Source: Alphaproteobacteria bacterium (GTDB taxonomy: Bacteria; Pseudomonadota; Alphaproteobacteria; Rhodobacterales; Rhodobacteraceae). From it: 54,855 nucleotides of DNA. The position numbers were made by a program, and so were the translations under genes. The DNA lies in assembly GCA_030429105.1 (NCBI GenBank), contig JAUIDE010000016.1:1-54855 (forward strand), in the 5' to 3' direction. Position 1 is the stretch's first letter, and each line of letters begins with the position of its first letter. Below are positions 18,250 through 26,597 of this stretch, in pieces. The notes beneath the pieces are model-generated. The model made no database searches and was not told where the DNA came from. It worked only from the letters and a program-made list of their open reading frames with translations.

Positions 18250-19855
18250 AGGCGTTCCTCCCGATCATCGCGGAGATGAGCGTGAACGTCGGCCGCCGCA
18301 AGGCGGCGGTGACGGCTTCGTGAAGGGCCGTGCGATCCGTCACCCTAACCCCCTCCCCGCCCATGGCCTTGGCGACGGCGGTGAAGTCGGTCGGCGGGAA
18401 CTCGACGCCGAGAGTGTCCATGCCCGAGCCGCGCTGCTTCAGCTCGATGAGGCCGAGCTGCTCGTCGACGAAGACCACGATGGGGAGCGCCAGCTTCAGG
18501 TCACGCGCCGTGGCCAGCTCGCCGAGGAACATCTCCAGCCCGGCGTCTCCGACGAAGGCGATGACGGGCCGCTCCGGCTCCGCCAGCTTCCGCCCGATGG
18601 CGAGCGGCACGGCGCAGCCCATCGTGCAGAGCGCGGTGGATTGCAGGAGCCCGCCGATATGGTCCGACTCCCAGACATGGGAGAGGACGATGCGGTGCGC
18701 GCCGCTGTCCACCGTCGCGACCGACCCGGCCGGCATGGCGCGCCGCGCTTCGTGGACGACCGCCGCCGGGCCCCAGGGCTCCTCCACGCGGAAGGCCTCG
18801 CGAAGCCGCGCCTTCGCCGCCGCCGGCTCTCCGCCCGGCCAGGTCGCGCGGGGCGCGGCGCCGGCGGAGATCGCTTCGAGGCTGGCGGCGATATTCCCGA
18901 CGATGGTGAGCGGCGCCTGGTGCATGTAATGGGTGTTGGAGACGGCGGCGATGTCGATCACCCGCTGCCCCTCCGCGAACGGGTCCCGCCAGCCGATGCG
19001 CATCTCGATCGGGTCATAGCCCGCGAGGATCACGCAATCCGATTCATGAAGAAGCGGCAGCAAGGCCTTGTCCGCCAGGGGCGAAAGGCCGGCGGCGCCC
19101 ACCGCCAGCGGGTCCCCTTCCGGGATCACGCCCTTCGCCTTGTAGGCCGCGATCGCCGGCGCGCCGTGCCGCCGCGCGAAGGCCTCCACCGCCGGCCCGG
19201 CCCGCTCCGTCAGCACGTCGAGCCCGGCGAGGACAAGCGGGCGCTCCGCCCCGGCGAGCCATGCCTGCGCTGTGGCGAGCGCCTCGCCAAAGGGCGCCGT
19301 CGCCGCCTCCGGAAAGTGGCGGGAGCGGCGGAAGGGGCCGCTCTCGCGCTGCACGTCGATGGGCACGTCGAGCACGACGGGGCCGGGGCGGCCCGAGGTC
19401 GCGATGCGGAGCGCCTTGTCGACGGCCAACGCCGCCGTCCCCGCCTCGACCCGGATCGCCGCCTTGGTGATCGGTTCGAGGAAACGGACATGGTCGAAGA
19501 CCTGATGGGTGTAGGTCATCGCCTCCACGGCGGGCACGCATCCCGTCAACACGATCAGCGGAACCCGGTCCTGCCAGGCGTTGGCGATGCAGTTCGCGGC
19601 GTTGGCGATGCCGGGGCCGATCGTGGCGAAGAGGACGCCCGGCGCGCCCGTCGCGTGCCATGTACCCTCCGCCATGAAGCCGCCCGAGTTCTCATGCTTC
19701 ACGAGCGTGACGCGGAGGCCCGCCCGCGCCAGCGCGTCCATCAGCGCCAGCACCTCCCCGCCCGGAATGCCGAAGGCGTGACGGCAGCCCGCCTCCGCCA
19801 GCCGCCTTGCGATCTCGTCCGATGCGGTTCCCGTCGCGGCGCCTTCGTCCTTCAT
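18233..19855 (-). CDS. Thiamine pyrophosphate enzyme, acetolactate synthase-like
   Basis: 540 residues with the three-domain layout of the IlvB/decarboxylase superfamily: N-terminal TPP-Pyr domain with the catalytic Glu55 in KHENSGG, central domain, and C-terminal TPP-PP domain with the GDAGLEMFLGEL diphosphate/Mg-binding motif. It lies 7 bp downstream of acd on the same strand, so the two probably share a transcript. It is not likely to be the housekeeping acetolactate synthase: no small subunit is adjacent and the neighbours are not branched-chain genes. The substrate is unknown; a 2-oxo acid decarboxylase or carboligase feeding the acd reaction is possible. Confidence 0.8.
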   Translation of the reverse strand: MKDEGAATGTASDEIARRLAEAGCRHAFGIPGGEVLALMDALARAGLRVTLVKHENSGGFMAEGTWHATGAPGVLFATIGPGIANAANCIANAWQDRVPLIVLTGCVPAVEAMTYTHQVFDHVRFLEPITKAAIRVEAGTAALAVDKALRIATSGRPGPVVLDVPIDVQRESGPFRRSRHFPEAATAPFGEALATAQAWLAGAERPLVLAGLDVLTERAGPAVEAFARRHGAPAIAAYKAKGVIPEGDPLAVGAAGLSPLADKALLPLLHESDCVILAGYDPIEMRIGWRDPFAEGQRVIDIAAVSNTHYMHQAPLTIVGNIAASLEAISAGAAPRATWPGGEPAAAKARLREAFRVEEPWGPAAVVHEARRAMPAGSVATVDSGAHRIVLSHVWESDHIGGLLQSTALCTMGCAVPLAIGRKLAEPERPVIAFVGDAGLEMFLGELATARDLKLALPIVVFVDEQLGLIELKQRGSGMDTLGVEFPPTDFTAVAKAMGGEGVRVTDRTALHEAVTAALRRPTFTLISAMIGRNAYDGRI

Positions 19856-19862
19856 GCGGTCC

Positions 19863-21086
19863 TCACGGTTGCGGGAGATATCCTCCCCGCGTTTGCGGCG
19901 TCTTCATGTCCAGTATCCGCCCGGCGACGAGATTGCGAAGCATCTGCGCCGTGCCTCCCCCGATCGTGAACATCCGCGCGTCCCGCACCATGCGCTCGAC
20001 CGGATTGCGGCGGCTGTAGCCAGCCGCGCCGTGGAGCTGGAGCGCGGCGTTGGTGACCTCGACAGCCGTTTCCGAGGCCATGATCTTCGCCTGCGCGGCG
20101 AGGAGCGGATCGGGGAAGCCCATGCCCGTCGCCTCGGCGGAGAGCGCGGCGCGCCAGATCATGAGGCGCGCGGCGTCGATCTTCATGCCCATATCGGCCA
20201 GCATCCATTGCAGGCCCTGGAATTCCGCGATGGGCCGGCCGAACTGCTCCCGCCGCTTCGCGAAGGCGAGCGCCGTCTCGTAGGCCCCCCGCGCGATGCC
20301 GAGCGCCACGGTCGCCGCGCCGACGCGCTGCGCGTTGTAGGCGTTCATCAGCCCCGCGAAGCCGCGCCGGAGCCCCTCCGGCGGCGCGATCAGCCGCTCC
20401 GCGCCGAGGCGGAGCCCTTCGAGCCGCACCTCCGTCTCGGGAATGCCGCGGAGGCCCATCGTCGGCTCGCGGTCGCCGATCACCAGCCCCTTCTCGCCCT
20501 TCAGCGCGATGAAGCCGCCAATCCCCTGCTCCTCCCCGTTCTCCACCACGCGGGCGAAGATGAGGTGGAGGCGGGAGACGCCGCCGCCGGTGATCCAGTG
20601 TTTCTTTCCTTCCAGCACCCAGTCGGCGCCCTCGCGCCGCGCCGTCGTCGTCATCTCCGTCGCGGCGCTGCCGGCCTCGGGTTCGGTGATGAGGATGGCC
20701 GGCTTGTCGCCCGAGAGCGCATGCTCCGCCGCCAGCCGCCGCTGCGCCTCGGACCCGTAGGCGATGATCGCGCCGACCGCGCCCATGTTCCCTTCGACCG
20801 CGATGCGGCCCGAGACGCCGCATACGCGCGCCATCTCCTCGATCAGCAGCACCGTGTCGAAATAGCTCCGCCCCGGCCCGCCGAGGGCTTCCGGCACGGT
20901 CTGGCCCATGAAGCCCTCGGCCGTCATCGCCTCGACCACGGCCCACGGGTAGCTCTCCGTCCGGTCCGTCTCCGCCGCCAGCGGCGCGGCGACGCGCTCG
21001 GCCAGTGCGCGGGCGCGATCCTTCAGCGCCGCCTGATCGGCGCTCAGCCCGAACCACGGGCCGCGCCCGCTCTCCGCGTCATACAT
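19863..21086 (-). CDS. acd: Acyl-CoA dehydrogenase-fold protein, probable 3-sulfinopropanoyl-CoA desulfinase
   Basis: 407 residues with full acyl-CoA dehydrogenase domains and FAD-binding motifs (ITEPEAGSAATEM, KKHWITGGG, RREQFGRPIAEFQGLQWM). The catalytic glutamate of ordinary members is absent: the usual Y-E-G-T site reads IGGGT (Gly377), and the alternative helix-G site carries Gln253 (YNAQRVG). Arg94 in SGRIAVEGN replaces the normal hydrophobic residue. From memory, these are the features of AcdDPN7 of Advenella mimigardefordensis (Arg84, Gln246), which releases sulfite from 3-sulfinopropanoyl-CoA to give propanoyl-CoA. A LysR gene lies upstream. Confidence 0.75.
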   Translation of the reverse strand: MYDAESGRGPWFGLSADQAALKDRARALAERVAAPLAAETDRTESYPWAVVEAMTAEGFMGQTVPEALGGPGRSYFDTVLLIEEMARVCGVSGRIAVEGNMGAVGAIIAYGSEAQRRLAAEHALSGDKPAILITEPEAGSAATEMTTTARREGADWVLEGKKHWITGGGVSRLHLIFARVVENGEEQGIGGFIALKGEKGLVIGDREPTMGLRGIPETEVRLEGLRLGAERLIAPPEGLRRGFAGLMNAYNAQRVGAATVALGIARGAYETALAFAKRREQFGRPIAEFQGLQWMLADMGMKIDAARLMIWRAALSAEATGMGFPDPLLAAQAKIMASETAVEVTNAALQLHGAAGYSRRNPVERMVRDARMFTIGGGTAQMLRNLVAGRILDMKTPQTRGGYLPQP

Positions 21087-21101
21087 CCGGTCCCCTCCCG
21101 C

Positions 21102-21130
21102 TCACGATTTCGTGACAGAGGATATTCCTC
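21102..21130 (-). promoter_or_regulatory. Two adjacent perfect palindromes in front of acd
   Basis: TCACGA-TT-TCGTGA at 21102-21115 and GAGGA-TAT-TCCTC at 21118-21130, 16-44 bp upstream of the acd start, in the 98-bp gap after lysR. A further TCGTGA half-site is at 21168-21173. They are candidate operators for the LysR protein; the palindrome nearest the gene overlaps the likely leader. Confidence 0.45.
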
Positions 21131-21184
21131 AAGTCCGCCTCATCAAAGCGAATAGTGGAAACGCTTTTCGTGAGGAAACCTCGC

Positions 21185-22045
21185 TCAAACCGCCCGGAGC
21201 GCGGCGACGAACGCCCCCGTCAGCTCCTCCGGCGCCCCGTCATGGGCGACGAGGGCGCCGATCTCCCGCCGGTAGGGCGGGTCGCCGAAGGGCACGGCGC
21301 GGAGCCTCCGCGACAGGGGCGGCGCCCCGCGGCGGACCGGCACGATGGAAACGCCGAGCCCCGCGCCGACGAGGGAGGCGATGGCCTCGAGCGAATCCAC
21401 CTCCATGTCGGACGTGACCGAAAGCCCCCGCCGCGCCAGCTCCGCCTCGATCCCCCTCCCGGCCCAGCTCTTCCGGTTGAACCAGATGAAGGGGTTGGCG
21501 GCCAGCAACGCCGCATCGTCCTCCCCCGCCGCATGGGCGGGGGCGATCACCGCCAGCGGCTCGAAGCAGACATGCAGCCATTCGAGCCCGGGCGGGGAAG
21601 GGTCGGGCCGTGTGCAGATCGCGATGTCGAGCTCCCCCTGCAGGAGCCGCGCGGCGAGGGCGGCGGAACCGTCCGACCGGATCTCGATCCGAAGCTCCGG
21701 ATGCTCCCGCCGCAGCCGCACCAGAGCCGGCGGCAGGAGCGAGGAGAGCACGGTCGGCACGGCGCCGACCGTCAGGCGCCCGCGCACCAGCGCGCCGGTG
21801 GCGACGGCGCGCGCCGCCTCGAAATGTTCGAGCGTCTTTCGCGCATGATCGGCGAGCGCCCGGCCCCGCGGCGTCGGCGCCGGCGGCCGCTTCGTCCGGT
21901 CGAAGAGGGAGACGCCGAGCTCATCCTCCAGCGCCTTGATCTGGAGGCTCACGGCGGAATGCGAAACGCCCACCGCCTCCCCCGCCGCGGCGAAGGAGCC
22001 GCGCTCCACCGCCGCGACGAGCGTGCGGAGATGGCGGATGTTCAT
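21185..22045 (-). CDS. LysR-type transcriptional regulator
   Basis: 286 residues. Residues 1-60 form the winged helix-turn-helix (NIRHLRTLVAAVERGSFAAAGEAVGVSHSAVSLQIKALEDELGVSLFDR), followed by a periplasmic-binding-like effector domain (VGAVPTVLSSLLPPALVRL and the GLGVSIVP turn). It is transcribed toward acd rather than divergently from it. It is probably the local activator of acd and the TPP enzyme gene. It starts nine bases after the universal stress protein gene ends. Confidence 0.9.
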   Translation of the reverse strand: MNIRHLRTLVAAVERGSFAAAGEAVGVSHSAVSLQIKALEDELGVSLFDRTKRPPAPTPRGRALADHARKTLEHFEAARAVATGALVRGRLTVGAVPTVLSSLLPPALVRLRREHPELRIEIRSDGSAALAARLLQGELDIAICTRPDPSPPGLEWLHVCFEPLAVIAPAHAAGEDDAALLAANPFIWFNRKSWAGRGIEAELARRGLSVTSDMEVDSLEAIASLVGAGLGVSIVPVRRGAPPLSRRLRAVPFGDPPYRREIGALVAHDGAPEELTGAFVAALRAV

Positions 22046-22054
22046 CGCGCGAGG

Positions 22055-22495
22055 TCAGATCACCGTCAGCACGGCGCAGGGCGCGGCGCGCTGCACCTCC
22101 TGGCTGGCCGAGCCGAAGAGGAGCCCGGCCACGGCGCCCCTGCCCCGCCGCCCCATCACAATCAGCTCCGCCTTGATCTCCTCCGCCAGCGCCGCAACGT
22201 CGTCAGAGGGCGCGACGGAGCCGACGCGCCGGCCAGTCACCTCGCAACCCTCCGCTTTCACCAGCGCCTCCGCCTCGTCGAGCGCCGCCTTGCCGGCGGC
22301 GGCGATCTCCTCGGGGGGGAGCGGCGCACCGACCGCGCCGATGAACGGATCGACGGCGATGGGCGTCGCCCCGCCCTCCGGCGTATGGCAGAGCCAGATC
22401 TTCGCCTCGTATTTCTTCGCGACATCGCAGCCGACGCGGATCGCCTTCCGCGCATGGTCCGACCCGTCCCAGGCGATGATGATCGTTTCGAACAT
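22055..22495 (-). CDS. Universal stress protein, UspA family
   Basis: 146 residues, single Usp domain. The N-terminal IIIAWDGSDHARKAI strand-loop and the C-terminal ATP-binding loop MGRRGRGAVAGLLFGSASQEV (G-2x-G-9x-G-S/T pattern) are intact, so it is of the nucleotide-binding subtype. The function in this cluster is unknown. A short leader of about 54 bp separates it from the end of potA. Confidence 0.9.
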   Translation of the reverse strand: MFETIIIAWDGSDHARKAIRVGCDVAKKYEAKIWLCHTPEGGATPIAVDPFIGAVGAPLPPEEIAAAGKAALDEAEALVKAEGCEVTGRRVGSVAPSDDVAALAEEIKAELIVMGRRGRGAVAGLLFGSASQEVQRAAPCAVLTVI

Positions 22496-22549
22496 GGCGT
22501 GCTCCCTGTTTTCGGGCAGTCTAGCCGGGAAGCGCGAAGGGCGGCGCCC

Positions 22550-23623
22550 CTAATCCGCCTTCAGCGCCAGCATGTCCTCCACCCGCCAGCCGAGGGGGAT
22601 CGTCGCGCCCTCCTTCTGCGCGCCGACCCAGGCCGCGCTCTTCCCGTGCGTCGCGGCGAGGAGTGCGCGGCCCGAGGGGAGGAGAAGCTCCACCAGCGAG
22701 GAATCGCCCTGGAAGGCGACATCCCCCAGCTTCGCCTCGATCCGCACCTCGCCCTCCGCCTCGGGGCCGAGGCCGATCTTCTCCGGCCTGACGGCGAGCG
22801 TGAGGTTCCCCTCGGGCGCGGACGGAAAGTCGAGCGGCGGCAATTCCTTCGTCTCCACCCGCGCGCCGGCGCCGGCCCTCGTCACCTTCAGCGCGGGGAA
22901 GAAATTCGCCTTGCCGATGAAATCCGCCACGAAGGCGTCCGCCGGCCGCTGGTAGAGCGCCTCCGGTTTCGCCACCTGCCGGAGCCGGCCCTGATGCAGC
23001 ACGGCGATCCGGTCCGCCACGGCGAGCGCCTCGTCCTGGTCGTGCGTCACCATGATGAAGCTGACGCCGATGGATTTCTGAAGCTTCACCAGCTCCAGCC
23101 GCATCGCGTCCCTCAGCTTGGCGTCGAGCGCGGAAAGCGGCTCGTCCAGCAGCAGCACGCGCGGCTTCTTCACCAGCGCGCGGGCGAGCGCGACGCGCTG
23201 GCGCTGGCCGCCCGAAAGCTGGTCCGGCTTCCGCTCCGCGAACTGGGAAAGCTGGACGAGCGCCAGCGCCTCCTTCACCCGCGGCGCGATCTCCGCCGCC
23301 GGAACCCGGTCCATCTTCAACCCGTAGGCGACGTTCTTTTCCACACTCATGTGCGGGAAGACGGCGTAGGACTGGAACACCATGTTCACCGGGCGGCGGT
23401 TCGGCGGGGTGTGGCTCATGTCCACGCCGCCGATCATCACCTGCCCCTCGGTCGGCGTCTCGAACCCGGCGATCATGCGGAGGAGCGTTGTCTTCCCGCA
23501 GCCCGAGGGGCCGAGCATGGCGAAGAACTCGCCCTCCGCGATCTCGAGGTCCACATCGTCCACCGCGACGAAGGAGCCGAAGCGCTTGGAGACGGATTTG
23601 ATGGAAACGATGGGCTGGCTCAT
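22550..23623 (-). CDS. potA: Spermidine/putrescine ABC transporter ATP-binding protein
   Basis: 357 residues. Walker A GPSGCGKT at 38-45, Q-loop FQSYAVFPHM, ABC signature LSGGQRQR, Walker B VLLLDEPLSALD, and H-loop in VTHDQDEAL; a TOBE domain occupies the C-terminal ~120 residues. It energises the PotBC permease. It overlaps potC by four bases and is the last gene of the potDBCA order read leftward. A small GGGCG/CGCCC palindrome follows the stop immediately. Confidence 0.93.
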   Translation of the reverse strand: MSQPIVSIKSVSKRFGSFVAVDDVDLEIAEGEFFAMLGPSGCGKTTLLRMIAGFETPTEGQVMIGGVDMSHTPPNRRPVNMVFQSYAVFPHMSVEKNVAYGLKMDRVPAAEIAPRVKEALALVQLSQFAERKPDQLSGGQRQRVALARALVKKPRVLLLDEPLSALDAKLRDAMRLELVKLQKSIGVSFIMVTHDQDEALAVADRIAVLHQGRLRQVAKPEALYQRPADAFVADFIGKANFFPALKVTRAGAGARVETKELPPLDFPSAPEGNLTLAVRPEKIGLGPEAEGEVRIEAKLGDVAFQGDSSLVELLLPSGRALLAATHGKSAAWVGAQKEGATIPLGWRVEDMLALKAD

Positions 23624-24450
23624 TTCGTCATCTCCGACGGTTTCTGCAGCCGGATCGCGATGAAGGTCAGCGCCAGCGTCATCAGGATGAGGATGGTCGA
23701 GGCGGCGTTGATCTCCGGCGTCACGGAGAACCGCACCATCGAATAGACCTTGACCGGGAAGGTCACGGTGTTCGGCCCCGAGGTGAAGAAGGTGATCACG
23801 AAATCGTCGAGGCTGAGCGTGAAGGCCAGCAATGCCCCGGCGATGAGACCGGGCACCATATGGGGGATCAGGATGTCCCTGAACACCTGGTATTCGCTCG
23901 CCCCGAGGTCGCGCGCCGCCTCCGCCATTTCCGGCGGGAAGGACTGGAGCCGCGTGCGGATCACCATCGCCGCGAAGGGGAAGGAGAAGGTGATGTGCGC
24001 GATGATGATGTTGCCGAGGTTGAAGGGCCAGGGCGCATCGGGGGAGATTGTGAAGCCCGAGGCGACGAAGAAGGCCGCCAGCGCGACGCCCATGCAGATT
24101 TCCGGGATCACGATGGGCAGCGCCACCAGCCCCTCGTAGACCGGCTTGAACGGGAACCGCCAGCGCCAGAGCAGCACCGCCGTCATCGCGCCGAGGATCA
24201 CGGCGAAGATCGTGGAGATCAGCGCGATGGCGATGGAGTTGACGAAGGCCTCCACCAGCGAGGCGTTGTTGAACGCCTTCACGTAATAGTCGGTCGTGAA
24301 CCCGCGCCAGATCACGTTGCCGCCGCGCCGCGAGTCGTTGAAGGAGAAGACGACAAGCACGATGATCGGCGCATAGAGAAAGATCGTCGCGAGGACGAAG
24401 ATCGTCCGCATCGAGGTCTTGCGCGCATACTGGAACGGCCCGGCGCTCAT
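23620..24450 (-). CDS. potC: Spermidine/putrescine ABC transporter permease, PotC type
   Basis: 276 residues with about six membrane segments. The EAA loop (EAARDLGASEYQVFRDILIPHMVPG) that contacts the ATPase is conserved, and SLDDFVITFFTSGP is a strong PotC/PotI signature. Four-base overlaps with potB and potA. Confidence 0.93.
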   Translation of the reverse strand: MSAGPFQYARKTSMRTIFVLATIFLYAPIIVLVVFSFNDSRRGGNVIWRGFTTDYYVKAFNNASLVEAFVNSIAIALISTIFAVILGAMTAVLLWRWRFPFKPVYEGLVALPIVIPEICMGVALAAFFVASGFTISPDAPWPFNLGNIIIAHITFSFPFAAMVIRTRLQSFPPEMAEAARDLGASEYQVFRDILIPHMVPGLIAGALLAFTLSLDDFVITFFTSGPNTVTFPVKVYSMVRFSVTPEINAASTILILMTLALTFIAIRLQKPSEMTK

Positions 24451-25361
24451 GCCCGCCTCCCCTTCGCGTTCTGCATGTCCACGATGGCGCGGATGGCGAG
24501 GATGATGAAGGTGACATAGAGCAGAAAGAGCGAGAGCGCGGAGCCGAAGGGCCAGTCATTCGCCTTCTTGAACTGCCGCTCGATCACGTTGGCGATCATG
24601 TCCACCTGCCCGCGGCCGAGCAGGTCCGGCGTGAGGAAGGAGCCGAGCGCGGGGATGAAGGTGATGATGGCGGCCGTCACCAATCCCGCCGAGGTCAGCG
24701 GCACGAGGATGAGGAAGAAGGTCCTGATCTGCCCGCCGCCGAGATCCATCGACGCTTCGAGATAGGAGCGGTCCAGCCGCTCCATCGCGGAGTAAAGCGG
24801 CAGGATCGCGAAGGGGAGGTGGACATAGACCAGCCCGATGACGACGCCAAGCTCCGTGCCAAGAAAGCGCACCGGAACGAAGCGCTCCCCGAAGAGCCCG
24901 TCGAGCCCGACCAGCGCCGCCCCGCCGTCAAGGAACTGCCAGCCCCATTCCAGCAGCCCGTTCACCCGCCCCTGCGTCCCGAGAATGTTCAGCATCGCAT
25001 AGGTGCGGATGAGGAGGTTCGTCCAGAACGGGAGCATGATGAGGAGCAGAAGCCAGGGCTTCCACTTCTGCTCCGCCGTCGCGATGACGAGCGCGACGGG
25101 ATAGCCGATCACGAGGCAGAAGAAGGTCGTGATCGCGGCGAGCTTCACCGTCCGCCAGAAAAGGGTCGCGATCTCCGGCTCGAAGATGCGGCGGTAATTC
25201 TCGAAGGTCCAGGTCGTCTCGATTTCCGTCAGCGAGACGTTCTCGCCGAAGGAATACATCCAGATGATCCCGAGCGGGATCAGGAAGAAGACGAGCAGCC
25301 AGAGCGTCGTCGGCCCGGCGAAGGCCGCGAAGGCGGGGAGGGAGCGTCGCCAGCTTTCCAT
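24447..25361 (-). CDS. potB: Spermidine/putrescine ABC transporter permease, PotB type
   Basis: 304 residues, six predicted membrane spans. The motif LPFWTNLLIRTYAMLNILG is characteristic of PotB/PotH, and the EAA loop reads EASMDLGGGQIRTFFLILVPLTSAG. It pairs with the PotC-type permease encoded immediately downstream with an ATGA overlap. Confidence 0.93.
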   Translation of the reverse strand: MESWRRSLPAFAAFAGPTTLWLLVFFLIPLGIIWMYSFGENVSLTEIETTWTFENYRRIFEPEIATLFWRTVKLAAITTFFCLVIGYPVALVIATAEQKWKPWLLLLIMLPFWTNLLIRTYAMLNILGTQGRVNGLLEWGWQFLDGGAALVGLDGLFGERFVPVRFLGTELGVVIGLVYVHLPFAILPLYSAMERLDRSYLEASMDLGGGQIRTFFLILVPLTSAGLVTAAIITFIPALGSFLTPDLLGRGQVDMIANVIERQFKKANDWPFGSALSLFLLYVTFIILAIRAIVDMQNAKGRRA

Positions 25362-25429
25362 CAGCCGGCGCCGCCCGATCCGCTTTCAGCCCGCCGGTCC
25401 GGAGGCTCGCGCACGCTCGCCCGCCCGGC

Positions 25430-26494
25430 TCAGCCGGCCGCCTTCACGCGCGTCCACGCCTCGTCGATCATCTGCACGGCCTCCTGGCCGGGATAGACCG
25501 CCGTTTCGGACTTGGCGACCGCCTCTTCCGGCGGGAAGATCGCCGGGTTGGTGCGGTATTCTTCGGCGGTCAGCGCCTTGGCGGCCGCGTTCGGCGTCGC
25601 GTAGTAGATGAATTCGGCGATCTCCTTCCCCGCCTCGGCGTCGAGCAGGTAGTTGATGAGCGCATGCGCGCCCTCGGGGTTCGGCGCGCCGACGGGGACG
25701 CAGAGCGTATCCTCCCAGAGGAGACCGCCTTCCTTCGGGATCACGAAGCCGAGGTCGTCATCCTCGCCCATCACCTGCAGGATGTCGCCGTTCCACTCCA
25801 TCGCGAGGTCGACCTCGCCGGCGAGCAGGAGGTCCTGCCCGTTGTCCGGCGCGAAGGCGGTGATGCGGCTCTTCTGCGCGATCACCATCTCCTCGGCGGC
25901 CTTGATGTTCTCCGGCGTCCAGTCGTTCAGCGACTTGCCCATGAGCTTCAGCGCCATGCGGAAGACGTTCGGGCCGTCGGACAGCATGGCGATGCGGCCG
26001 GCGTATTCGTCCGACGTGTAGAGATGCGCCCAGCTGTCCGGCACGGAGCTGACGGCGGACTTGCGGTAGCCGATGCCGATCGAGCCCCACATGTAGGGCA
26101 GCGAGAACTTCCGGCCCGGGTCGAAGGCGGGGTTGAGGAAGCCCTCGCCGATATTGGCGATGTTCGGGATCTTGGAATGATCCAGCTCCGTGAGCATCCC
26201 GGCGAGGATCATCTGCTCGACATAATCGTTGGTCGGCACGATGAGGTCATAGCCGGGGTTGCCGCCGCGGAGCTTCGCGAAGAGCTCGTCATTGTCCGCG
26301 AAGAGGTCCATCTGGACCTCGATGCCGGTCGCCGCCGTGAAATCCTCCAGCGTCGTCTCGCCGATATAGGTGTCCCAATTGTAGAAGTTGACCTTGCCGG
26401 AGGCGGCGAAGCCGCCCTTCGGAAGGGTGAAGCTGAGGCCGACGGCGCCCATGCCCATGAGGGCGGCGCGGCGGCTGATAGGCGTGCGAATCAT
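25430..26494 (-). CDS. potD: Polyamine-type periplasmic substrate-binding protein
   Basis: 354 residues from the ATG at 26494. A second ATG six bases upstream (26500) abuts the AGGGAG ribosome-binding site and is less likely. It carries a twin-arginine-like signal (SRRAALMGMG), so export may use Tat. The mature part starts VNFYNWDTYIGE, the typical PotD/PotF opening, with the family motifs YDLIVPTNDYVEQM and FIYYATPNAAA. Sequence alone does not separate putrescine from spermidine or related cations. Confidence 0.9.
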   Translation of the reverse strand: MIRTPISRRAALMGMGAVGLSFTLPKGGFAASGKVNFYNWDTYIGETTLEDFTAATGIEVQMDLFADNDELFAKLRGGNPGYDLIVPTNDYVEQMILAGMLTELDHSKIPNIANIGEGFLNPAFDPGRKFSLPYMWGSIGIGYRKSAVSSVPDSWAHLYTSDEYAGRIAMLSDGPNVFRMALKLMGKSLNDWTPENIKAAEEMVIAQKSRITAFAPDNGQDLLLAGEVDLAMEWNGDILQVMGEDDDLGFVIPKEGGLLWEDTLCVPVGAPNPEGAHALINYLLDAEAGKEIAEFIYYATPNAAAKALTAEEYRTNPAIFPPEEAVAKSETAVYPGQEAVQMIDEAWTRVKAAG

Positions 26495-26597
26495 GGTCAT
26501 CTCCCTGCGTCGCGTTGATCGCGGTGTCGCTTGGGGCAAGATCATCGCATCGCCGCGCCGCATTCAAGGGGTTTTTGCGGCGCCGCGGCGCCAAGGC

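Noticed and set aside
15727-18279. 850-codon open frame on the plus strand
   Set aside because: It lies antisense to the GNAT and TPR genes and across the 199-bp repeat, with low-complexity Arg/Pro/Gly content; long antisense frames are expected at this GC content.
18233-19855. Housekeeping acetolactate synthase (ilvB)
   Set aside because: No ilvN small subunit or ilvC follows and the context is acd and a TPR protein.
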